DNA of 64,000 nucleotides from assembly GCA_964019695.1 (NCBI GenBank), contig OZ026517.1:73614665-73678664 (forward strand). Direction: 5' to 3'. The DNA comes from Loripinus fragilis. Taxonomy: Eukaryota; Mollusca; Bivalvia; Lucinida; Lucinidae. The notes under the pieces are model-generated. The model was not told where the DNA came from. It did no database searches and worked only from the letters and a program-made list of their open reading frames with translations. Below, one piece after another: positions 44,455 to 53,689 of the stretch (within the stretch, counting starts at the first letter, position 1; each line of letters begins with the position of its first letter). The position numbers were made by a program, and so were the translations under genes.

Positions 44455-45530
44455 CCGTTAGACATAGCACCTTCATACTTTGTAGCTCGCATCATCATTT
44501 TGTGTGACCTTGACAAGAAAATACATAATTTGACCTTGACCGCAAGGTCAAATAATGATTTTTCTTGTAAATGCATCTGCTACTAAACCATTGCATGCAG
44601 CAACTTGGGTGTTTTTAGAATAACTGACCATGTTGACAAGACCATAGCTGTTGTCTGGGTCTTAAAACAACAAACCTAACAAAAAACATTCCAGCTGTGT
44701 AACCTTGACCCCAAATACAGGGTCAAATAATGTATTTGCTTGTAAATCATCCCTGCCTAAACCGCTAGACGCAGCAACTTCAAACTTTGCAGGTGCAAAA
44801 GTCACCTGATGTAGAGGGTAATGGGCAACATTTTGTGTGACCTAGGTAAAATGTTTTTCTTGTAAATGCATGACCTCCTAAACTGTTACATGCAGCAACT
44901 TCAGACTGTGCAGGTACATAATTCACATGAAGTAGAGGGTACCAGGCAACATTTTGTGTGACCTTGGTCCCAAGGTCAAGGTAAAATAATGTGTTTTCCT
45001 GTTAATGCATTTTCTCTTAAACCTTTGGACGAAGCAAATTCAAACATTGTAGCTGAAAAGGCCACATGATGTAGAAGGCACTGGGCAACATTTACTGTGA
45101 CCTAGACCCAAAGGTCAAGGTCAAAACATATATTTTCTTGTAAATGCATCTCTTCACAAATTACTGGAAATTGCAACTTAAAATTGTGCAAGTGCATATG
45201 TCACAAGATGTGGAGGGTACAGGGCAATATTTCGTGTGACCTTGATCACAAAGTCAAGGTCAGATAACGTTATAATTTGTAAATGCATCTACTCTTTACT
45301 GTTACATGCAGCAACTTCAAACTTTGCAGATGTATAGGTCATATGACGTAGAGGGAACTGGGCAACATTCCTGTGACTTCGACAAATTCATCCCTGCCTA
45401 AACCGTTAGACAAAGAACTTTAAACTTTGCAGATGCATAGGTCACATGATTTAGATGGCACTGGGCAACATCGCGTGTGACTTTGACCTTGGTGTAGAGG
45501 TAAAAATGTATTTTCATAATATAGAAACAT
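44455..45530 (+). repeat. Degenerate ~120-bp tandem repeats, array 2
   Basis: About eight units with GACCTTGACCGCAAGGTCAA, TTTCTTGTAAATGCATC, ACCGTTAGACG/ACATGCAGCAACTTC, AAACTTTGCAGGTGCA, CACATGATGTAGAGGGTA and CTGGGCAACATTTTGTG. An S-type SINE tail fragment (44635-44690) lies within. Confidence 0.78.
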
Positions 45531-45639
45531 AAAGCAAACTGGCCACGCCCCCTGGCGGCCATGTTTTTCGACGCATCAAATTCGTTTTAGGTAGTTTTAT
45601 AGACGGCCATGCAGCGATTATTTCCACTAAATTATTTCG

Positions 45640-45914
45640 TTTGTTTGTTTGTTTGTTTGCTTGCTTTACGTCCCAAGTCAACAGCTATGGTCATTGCGGG
45701 ACGGTCAGTTCACCTAACCACACTTTTTTCCTGGGCAAGCTTGAACAATCAGTTAACCAGTAATCGTGCACATACTTTCGCTTGTAACTGCCAGCAACCC
45801 TTCATGAATGATTCAGCGAAAGGGAGGAGAATGACCGTAGAAATTATTTCATGATCAATCTCCACGAAAGTATGGGACCGAGCCGGGATCGAACTCGCGA
45901 CCCCTGGATCTGCA
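45640..45914 (-). mobile_element. SINE family S1, copy C
   Basis: Minus orientation: the (CAAA)n tail, GCAAGCAAAC/GGGACGTAAAGC, body, then B box GAGTTCGATCCCGGCTC ending at CAGATCCAGGGG. The A-box half of the head is missing. Confidence 0.8.
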
Positions 45915-46205
45915 AAATTATTTTGAATTTTGATGAGTGGTTTCGAAGATTTTAAAGTTTTCCTGGACCATTGAACCGCCCAAAACCTCCTCCAAACCAC
46001 CCCAAACCGCAATCATACCACCCAAAACCGCCACCAAAGCTCTCCAAACCACATTAGGCCAGTCTTCCAGGATATATAAGCATACCTACCACCCTCCCCT
46101 CCCCCACTCATACCCTCCGGACCAAGACAACCACAACCTTTATTTTCACCTTGTTGCTTCCCACATCTGTTAAACAATCTACAAACATTTGAGATTAGTT
46201 AACTA

Positions 46206-46811
46206 CACTGCTCAAAATATTTAAAGGAACACCTGATTATATTCCATAAATAATGGTAATGTTAACCCATGCCTTATAGACAAGCCAAACATTTCACTGG
46301 TCAATAAGGTAGAAACTCAGTTTTTATATATCTTTGCAAAGAGAGTCAAAGTTTTGGATCAAAAAAAGTTTTTGACAAAACGATCGCTGCTCAAGTTCAT
46401 GGCTCAAATTTTCTTGAAAATGGCGATTTTTTTTCTGTAACTCTGTAGAATCTTCAGATTTTTTAAATAGCCTAACCTAATGATTTCTACAACATTAAAA
46501 GGCTATTGAGCGCATATAAATAATGTTATTGTGGTGTTTGACTGAAAAAAATGTCTTTAAATGTTGTTTTGAAAAAGGGGTATTTTTAACCAAATTCCGT
46601 TTTTACATAAAGCGTTCAATGGTTATTTCTGGAAAGGGATGACTTCATTTTTATCAAGAAACATCATCCTTGATGGGTAACCAAACTTATCACAGGACAA
46701 ACATGTTTTCGCCTCATTGATCCAGCTGTTGCTATGAGTCGGACTATGAGTGCATTTGTATTGTGATCAATGGCAAAACACGCAGTGTTCTTTTAAATAT
46801 TTTGAGCAGTG
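46206..46811. mobile_element. Tc1/mariner-type MITE with TA duplication
   Basis: 606 bp. CACTGCTCAAAATATTTAAA at left; complement of CACTGCTCAAAATATTTAAA at right (TIR about 27 bp, to GGAACAC/GAACAC). TA flanks both ends (46204-46205, 46812-46813). No ORF. CACTGCTCAAAA termini are known from Tc1-like elements of aquatic animals. Confidence 0.85.
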
Positions 46812-46814
46812 TAT

Positions 46815-47286
46815 AGTGCATTACCATTTCGTGGGCTTCTAGATTAATTCCCTGATTCTAATGTATGCACCTAGAATGAATTCAACTAAGTGTTTGGTTT
46901 CTCTCCAGTATGAACAATATAACTTATTTGCTTGATGCGTTTTTCATGGTAATAAGAAACACTAAAATGAGTTTAAAGTGGTTTGACAAATGGTATGTGG
47001 ATATTCGGGGTGGTTTGATGTAGTATTATGGGGTATAGGAGCCATAGCCTACTGTCGAACCATTACATTTTTTCCAGTAAAGATAATGCAGTTAGGTGTT
47101 TTGTTTGGTTTTTGACCGCTCGTGTGGTGATAAGAAAGTATAAAATACGTTTGAAAGTGGTTTAACATATGATATGAGTATGTTTGGAGGCGGTTGGAGG
47201 TTGGGTTGTTTTGGTTTCAATGGACCCATAGTCATAATAAGCCATGCCCCCTAGCCATGTTTTGACAGATCGAATTTGTTTTAGTT
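46815..47286. other. Unannotated stretch
   Basis: No ORF or TIR. CATGCCCCCTAGCCATGTTTTG at 47247 is a member of the recurring CCACGCCCCCTGGCGGCCATG block (45543, 53590, 55855, 61027, 61170). GGTTTGACAAATGGTATG and GGTTTAACATATGATATG are weak direct repeats. Confidence 0.4.
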
Positions 47287-47400
47287 ACTTTTGTTTGTTT
47301 TCATTCTTTACATCCCAGTCAACAATTTTAGTCATGCCAGGACAGGTCTTCCTGGGTTGAACCAGTACTAAGCAGATGATAAAGTGTCTTGCTCTAGCAC
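47287..47400 (-). mobile_element. SINE family S2, truncated copy
   Basis: Complement reads GAGCAAGACACTTTATCATC, GCTTAGTACTGGTTCAACCC and GACTGGGATGTAAAGAATG. The tRNA head is missing. It abuts the 6.1-kb element starting at 47408. Confidence 0.7.
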
Positions 47401-47453
47401 CCTATTTCACACTATAGGACCCTGACCATATACAATGTTTTTTTCGAGCAATA

Positions 47454-47499
47454 ATGGCGGACAATACAAACACGCCTGGAGTAGCTGCTCCAAAAAAAG
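47454..47499 (+). CDS. Candidate first exon inside the left TIR of the 6.1-kb element
   Basis: ATG in good context (ATAATGGCGG). It encodes MADNTNTPGVAAPKK and ends in phase 1 before GTAATA. It lies 20 bases inside the left TIR, where an element's own gene would start. A possible second exon after TTTCATTTTCAG at 48655 would read TAFVYSDMACFEYDEN before stops. Function unknown. Confidence 0.4.
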
Positions 47500-47954
47500 G
47501 TAATATTAAAAGCCCTAATGTCCTATTTCGATTTTCATACTCAACTATGTTTTAGGAAATAAGTTATTTTAGGTTTTTGAAGTTTTGATTAAACAAATAA
47601 TGGTTAGATTTGAGCAGATTAGTTTCAAGTTGCATGAACATGTGATTTGCTCACAATTTGAATCGAGGACATATTTTATAAAATCATTCAAACCATGGAA
47701 CTGAACACATTGATTAGGGTCATTTGCACTAGAGAGTATGATAGTCAATGCAGCAAAGATTTTGTGACACTTTTATCTATAATAAATATGTACTTACGAG
47801 AAAAAACAACAATCTAGTCCGCTGTACTCATACCAAAAGTTTTCGAGATCTGGTCAAAAAATTCGAGAAAGGTCACAAGCCACTGAACAGGTATTTTGAG
47901 AAATAAATTATCCAAATTTTGAACAGGTAGTCTGAGTGAGGTAGATATGGGAGG

Positions 47955-48395
47955 TCATACACATTCTTTTGACAAATATTTGTTACAATGCAACAAACCA
48001 ATACACATGTACGTGTGAAGATACCTAGCAGGAAGCATGTTCTGCCCAAACCTGAAAACTCTCACAGTATCGTAAAATGCTAATACCACAAATACAAACG
48101 CCAGACAAACCCATAGCATCGCGAGGAAGAGCCATACAACAATCACAAGACGCCAAAAAGACAAACTAAGCAAAGAAACTAGCTCTCCCTTCCCCATCAA
48201 GATGATTGCAAGACTAGAATCGAGATAAAGTTACGTACAACAAAACGTAGAACAATTACAGACTCCCACAATGGGAGTAACAATAAACAACAAATCAACA
48301 ACAACAGAACCACTGCCTTAGAATGGACAGCAGCCTAAGCCATGGGGGGGCTTAAATGCATTTAACTGGTACCAAATATCCCCCCTAGATTCTGC
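47955..48395 (+). repeat. Repeat family Z, longest copy
   Basis: Ordered blocks CAGGAAGCATGTTCTGCCC, CAAACCCATAGCATCGCGAG, CTCCCTTCCCCATCAAGATG, CCACTGCCTTAGAATGGACA and AGCCTAAGCCATGGGGGGGC. The opposite-strand 81-codon frame is an artefact. It is nested in the 6.1-kb element. Confidence 0.7.
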
Positions 48396-51206
48396 AAAAA
48401 CCTGTTCAACTACTTGTTCAGTAATGTCAAGCTATTAACAAGACCTCTGCTTAATGGTCTTGGATAGGTTATGGGTCTAAACAATCCTTATCTCTCTCTC
48501 TCTCTCTCTCAACTAATAAAGCGAATCAGGTGAATTCAATGTACTTTATTGAGATAAAAGTTGTAATGAGTGCACACCTACTTATGTATAGTTGCAAAAA
48601 TGTCGTCAATATAGACTTTGAAATTGTTTTTTAGACTACCCCAAATTTCATTTTCAGTTACAGCATTTGTATACAGTGACATGGCATGTTTCGAGTATGA
48701 TGAAAACTAGTAGCCACAGTTACAGGTGTGTTAAAAATCGCTTTAAAACTGGGGCTCCTCTTCTCCTCTCCCCAGGCAGGGGTAGCAATCTCATTGGAGG
48801 TCATTATAACATTTTAGAGAAGAGCCAAACCTGGATTACTCAAATTTGAGTTCGACTAGTTGATGGGTTCAAGGGATACCTAGATAGATAATTCACTTCA
48901 GGTTAATGTGCACTAAAATTCTATACACTGTCCAAGGTTTATTTATCAGTCACCAATGGCAAGTTAACCCTTTGTATAATTGCCAAAAACCTTTGCTTCA
49001 CGAAAACACCAAGTAAATAAGTAATGAAAGCCAGACACGAATTTATGCCTAGGTAGTTGTGCACCAACTTTTAAGGCTTGACTTGTAGGCGAAAATATTG
49101 TGATTGCCCATTGGTTTGAATTGGGTTGGAATCATAAAAATTATTATCCTTAATCAGATTGTTCCTTGGGAAGCAAGCTTACTTGAGTTAACATTGTTTG
49201 ATCATGCCTAACCAGTGCTCCAGATAGCGTCTGTACAGGGTCAAATTACAGTTGCATTTTCCGAAAATATGGATAGAGTTGAAAATTAGAACGTACTTAA
49301 TATGGGTGTGTTTTTGCCTGAACAGTACATTTTCACCAGTAACCTATAATACCATGGAGCATTTCATCAGTTTTGAACCAGCAGACACTTGATATTTGAA
49401 ATGATTTGTGAATCCACTAAATCTTTACTTTTCAGTAATCTAAATCAACCTGCTAGAATGCTTATCAATCTTTATTTTTACGGCGGCTTGCCGCCGTTCT
49501 ATTATCGCTTTAGATCTAAATTATTCACCAATCAGAAGCATTTTTAAATTGTAATATTCATCACACCGACTGGAAAAAGATGCTCTCATTGGTTGTTACT
49601 CAGAATGTCCATACGATCTTACTAAACGTGAAACTAAACTTGAAAACATACATGTAAATGGCAGAGAACCAGTCTGTGCACTGGGTCTGAAAATGCAAAT
49701 GTATAAACGACCTAATCTCGAATATAGGTCAACCCCCGATGTACAGTATTTGTAAATTGCTGTCACTGTCATTATTTACATGCATTGCACACAGTAAAGA
49801 AGTGCATTATAAAATAATCCACTAAATCCGAAAGGACTTTACAGTAATATCACGCTATTTAAATAAAATATTTGTAACTTTTCCAATTCCCATTTCTGGA
49901 CATGATTATAGTCTGTTTCATATATTTCGACAATAGTCTTTTTTGGCCGTTATATACGGTTATATTCCCAATGCCAAAACGTTTGTTTTCTCCTATGTTG
50001 GGATGAAAAAATCCCGATTTCAAGTCGGAAAATATCAAAGAAGAAATCATCGTTTTGTTGAGTAAATTGTGTTTAAAACTGTTTGTTTATTTGGGTTCCC
50101 GTTCAGACATTTTCAACCGACTCGACTATCGGCATATCAGTCGTGCTACTACGCTGTAAATCCTCTCGTTGCATTATAAGGGCCCCAGGGTGTTGTGCCC
50201 TCTAACGATCGGCATATCAGCCGTGGTTTACCTCTTTGCTTCAACAGGTAATTTCCCCTGTAAGTACAACAATCAATTAAAACGAGTTCTCCGGATACAT
50301 AAAAAGATAAATACCAACTAGCTGATACAATTAGGTAGCTTAATTTCGTACATCTGTGTGCAAGAGTGGAGATGGAAATGAATGATAAAAGCTAGATGTT
50401 ATTTTGATTATCTTAACTGTCTCTTGAAGGAGCTGGTACTTTGAAGTAAGCTTCTGTAGTACCAAGTGCTCCAGCCCACTTCTTCAGTTTTTTTAAAATT
50501 TATTCGCATTATATGTCGGCTGGGGAAAGGGCTGGATGTGAACGGAAAGTCATAATGTATAAGGGAACCCCTGCCAAATGTTTTTTCAGTGTGTTTACTT
50601 AGTCATTTTCATGCAAATGATGTAAAGGGGAGCCCCGCTCAAATTTGTTTATGGTGGGTTTGCAGAATCACTTTAAGCAGTTAATAGGAAATCTAAGCCT
50701 ACTCTGCACTTTCAAAATGCTTAGCTGTCGGAATTTTCGTGGGCCCATGTACCCTCTTAAAATTGTGCCCTCTACATTTTGCCCTATGTACCCTCAAAAT
50801 ATGAGTGGTAGCCCTGGTAATATTCAACATTGCACAGTCTCATATAATACATCATGCAAGTTAACAGAACAGCTAAATTCAGATTAAATATGATGTGATT
50901 TATGATTTGATAATAAAGCTAACAACACTAAATATTCTCAATTGTAGGCGTTTTCGCGCTAAAATTCCCACTTCCAGGCGTATGTGTCATTGTCCCAAAA
51001 TGGTGAATATAAACCATTGATTTCTAAAACAAACTGAACAAGTGAATTTAATTTGTTCCATTACAATGGCGTCAAATTAATCGCGAATTTGCACGTAACC
51101 TTTGGGTTCAGGCGATTGAGCTTGTCCTAGCCGGCATATGCATTTTCTTACATTGTACAAGAACAGTGTAACTATCGGTAAAGTCTCTTCTATCAATTAC
51201 GAGTAG
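48396..51206. other. Interior of the 6.1-kb element, no intact gene
   Basis: (CT)n at 48488-48510. A CGGCGGCTTGCCGCCG hairpin lies at 49481. GATCGGCATATCAG is repeated (about 50130 and 50207). CCCATGTACCCTCTTAAAAT and CCCTATGTACCCTCAAAAT lie near 50740-50800. Splice-like sites occur (48655, 49435), but no chain of open exons could be built with confidence. Confidence 0.4.
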
Positions 51207-51212
51207 TTAAAT

Positions 51213-51521
51213 GAGGGTCTGGATGGGGTATAATGATTAGTGAATAATGGCCTTTTTATAATGAATAGTGAATAATGAACCAAAAAAAATAATGAATAGT
51301 GAATAATGGGGGCCTAAAAAATAATGGATATTCCTATATTTTAATGAATTGAAGAAAAAACTAATGAATAGTGAATAATCAGATTTCTTTGCCACCTTTC
51401 TTGCTTTTAATGAATAATTCGTCTTATTTTAATGAATAACCCAAAATTTTAATGAGATGAACAATGGGCTAAATTTTTAATGAATAGTGAATACCAGACC
51501 CCCCACCCCATCCAGACCCTC
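51213..51521. mobile_element. 309-bp TIR element with (GAATAGTGAATAAT)n core
   Basis: GAGGGTCTGGATGGGGT at left and its exact complement at right. TTAAAT at 51207-51212 and 51522-51527 is a 6-bp target duplication. The interior is a degenerate array of TAATGAATAGTGAATAATG units separated by short spacers. No coding capacity. Confidence 0.78.
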
Positions 51522-51534
51522 TTAAATGGTCACA

Positions 51535-51804
51535 TGTGCGGATCCAGAGGGGGATATAGGGTCTGCAGCCCCTCCTGGAAAATCAAAAGTTCTATGGGTT
51601 TCTAGAATTAGCATTTGAACCCCCAGCCCCCCCCCCCCCCCTGGAATAGGTTGGACACCCCCCTCCCCCCGAAAACTTGTAAAATTATAGTTTTTTTTTT
51701 TTTGAAATAAACCATTGAAAAGAAAAGACAAAAACCGTTGTCAGAGCTGTTTTCTGGCAGTCGGGCCTGGACCACCCTGGCAAAAATTCCTGGATCCGCG
51801 CATG
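51535..51804. mobile_element. GGATCC-ended MITE, copy 5
   Basis: TGTGCGGATCCAGAGGGGG and complement CATGCGCGGATCCAGGAATT. A detached hairpin (GGGCCACTATCGGCCTGCCA with GGCGGGCCGATAATGACCC) follows at 51828-51895, as in copies 1 and 2 where it is internal. Confidence 0.8.
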
Positions 51805-52159
51805 GGTCAGCCAGCATCCAAACTCGGGCCACTATCGGCCTGCCAGCAAAATGTCATTCGGATGGCGTTTCAGTGGCGGGCCGATAATGACCCGATTGTA
51901 CGTGCTTACTGGGTGTCGATCAGTTTTGAATCCTACATGTATTTATTCCTCGATCCTGGCTATGTTCTTTTCTGGTGTTCGGTTTGTTTCAGTGAACGTT
52001 TAATTTTACATTAATTTATTGTCAACACCCCCCCCCCCCCCTCATTTTCCTAAAAACTTAGGACTTAAAACATTGTTCCCAAAACCTTGCTGGTGAATGC
52101 TTAAAATTAAAAAAAAAAGATTCAGATGCATATCGCTCAGCGAAAAGAATTAGATGTGC

Positions 52160-52290
52160 ACAAAACCAAGCAAAAGAGAGACAAAAACAGGACCACAACT
52201 TCGCTGGTTTTAGATTCCAGCATGCAAAGTGGTAGATGGGAATTTCGCCAAAACCAGCGAATTTGGTTGCGTTTATCGTCAGTATTTGAG
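52160..52290. repeat. Hairpin with TTCGCTGGTTTT arms
   Basis: CTTCGCTGGTTTTAGATTCC near 52200 is inverted as CGCCAAAACCAGCGAATTTG near 52240-52265 around GCATGCAAAGTGG. It interrupts the open minus frame of the neighbouring candidate exon. Confidence 0.65.
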
Positions 52291-52471
52291 AGCCGCCGAA
52301 TATCTTTTTTCAAGATATTTCTTGTTTCTTGATACAAACCCCCCAACAGTTGCGTCCCTTAGCGGTCATTTCTTTCCTTGAAGAACATGTATTTCAAAAG
52401 AATTTGTTCTTGGGGAGTTAATGCTATCTGTTTGGTCAGAGTGATTTCGTGTGAACCAGTCAGAGTAGAAA
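52220..52471 (-). pseudogene. Candidate second exon, one internal stop
   Basis: The acceptor TATACTTTCAG precedes 52471. In one frame the peptide reads TLTGSHEITLTKQIALTPQE, then ILLKYMFFKERNDR, TAA, then GGLYQETRNILKKDIRRLSN. The composition is protein-like on both sides of the stop, which suggests a decayed coding exon. It ends in the hairpin at 52160-52290. Family unknown. Confidence 0.4.
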
Positions 52472-52652
52472 CTGAAAGTATAAATTTCTCAGAAGACAGC
52501 ATGTTTTATAAACTTTATATATAAACAAGGTAAATAAAGTCTATATAAAATCGGATTACATATACAGAATGAAAATAGCATGTACAGACCAAGTTTCATT
52601 TGGACTTGTACTGGTACTGATTCTAGTCAATAATATTTGAAGCCTTGCTTAC

Positions 52653-52726
52653 CAGTCTGCAACTTTTGGATTAATAGATAAATGGTCTGGCATTTTAAAC
52701 AATTCTTCTTCTGTGCTTAAGTCCAT
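52653..52726 (-). CDS. Candidate first exon inside the right TIR of the 6.1-kb element
   Basis: ATG at 52726 in Kozak-like context (ACCATGGAC). It encodes MDLSTEEELFKMPDHLSINP and then KVAD, ending in phase 2 before a consensus donor GTAAGC. A following exon is suggested after CTTTCAG at 52472. One frame there is open for about 36 codons (TLTGSHEITLTKQIALTPQE region) and continues past a single stop (GGLYQETRNILKKDIRRL). That frame does not match the phase-2 exit, so an indel or a wrong splice choice is implied. Not recognised. Confidence 0.45.
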
Positions 52727-53689
52727 GGTTGAGGTTAAATAAAGAAAAATCAACAGCAAAGTCAACGAGAAAACTCTAGGCCATGATGCAAAGGCACATT
52801 GGGTGATTTTCTATATATGCACCAGAGAGTTCTGCTTTAAACAGCTCTTGCTATCCTGATAGACCTTGTTGTACATAACAGAACTAAATTCCAATGCTGG
52901 GAATTAAGTGCATGACATATAACATAAGAGGGTGCGTTCAAAGATTCAAATAAGGTATTAATAAAAGATTATAATAAATTTTCAAAAGTCGGAACAACTG
53001 TACATAATTTGACTCAAAATACCCTCTAAGTGTAAAATATGTGCTCATAATACCTGTCCAGTACTGCTCAAATAAACTGAGCTGTTCTGCATGCGGTTTT
53101 GGAACGATTAGTTTATGTACAGTGATCAAATACAGTGTTTAATTCCAATTTTTACAATGTATCCTTTACCAGCTTTTGTTTATTCTGAGTAAAATTAAAT
53201 ATATGTATTTGTGCAGAATATTTGAGCAAAAAAGCACTCTTTGACGTTGACAAAGTGAATGCAAAATACGTGAGCAGAGCTGCTCAATCACGTTTCTTTG
53301 TAAATTATGTTACACATACTAGCCAATTGGACAAAAATTGCATGCACTAACAAGGTCTGGACAATGGCAGAGTTAAACATGTATCCAACTCGGTCCTTTA
53401 TGATAAAAGCAACTTACACCAACAGAAACCGAGTGGTGGTGTTTCTTATGCCCCCTTTTGTTTTGCTAAAAAATACATTGTATATGGTCAGGGTCCTATA
53501 GCGTGTATTTGTTGAGGTTGTTTTCAATCATGACTATTGGTTTCAGAAAAGAGGTTTGAAGTTTGTTTTACATAGGTACATGAGGGAAACTGTCCACGCA
53601 CCCTGGGGGTCATGTTTTTTGATGGATCAAATTCGGTTCAGTATTTAGCTGTGCTGATATCTAATTCTTAAACAAGTAGCCCAATGGGC

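Larger units (their letters stand above)
47408..53505. mobile_element. 6.1-kb TIR element, superfamily unassigned
   Basis: The left end CACACTATAGGACCCTGACC and the right-end complement CACGCTATAGGACCCTGACC continue together through ATATACAATGT and a T-run: about 38 bp with 1-2 differences. TATTT flanks both ends (47403-47407 and 53506-53510), an exact 5-bp target duplication. Just inside each end an ATG exon with a GT donor points inward (47454-47499 +; 52726-52653 -). No long transposase frame remains. It contains later insertions: Z (47955-48395), the tandem-core element (51213-51521) and a GGATCC MITE (51535-51804). The CAC end and 5-bp duplication recall Transib/RAG-like elements, but no RAG core is visible. 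Confidence 0.7.

Noticed and set aside
52938..53129. Minus-strand frame with LIVPKPHAEQLSLFEQYW before a GTATTA donor
   Set aside because: No acceptor or start codon with good context precedes it; kept only as a weak possible exon of the 6.1-kb element.
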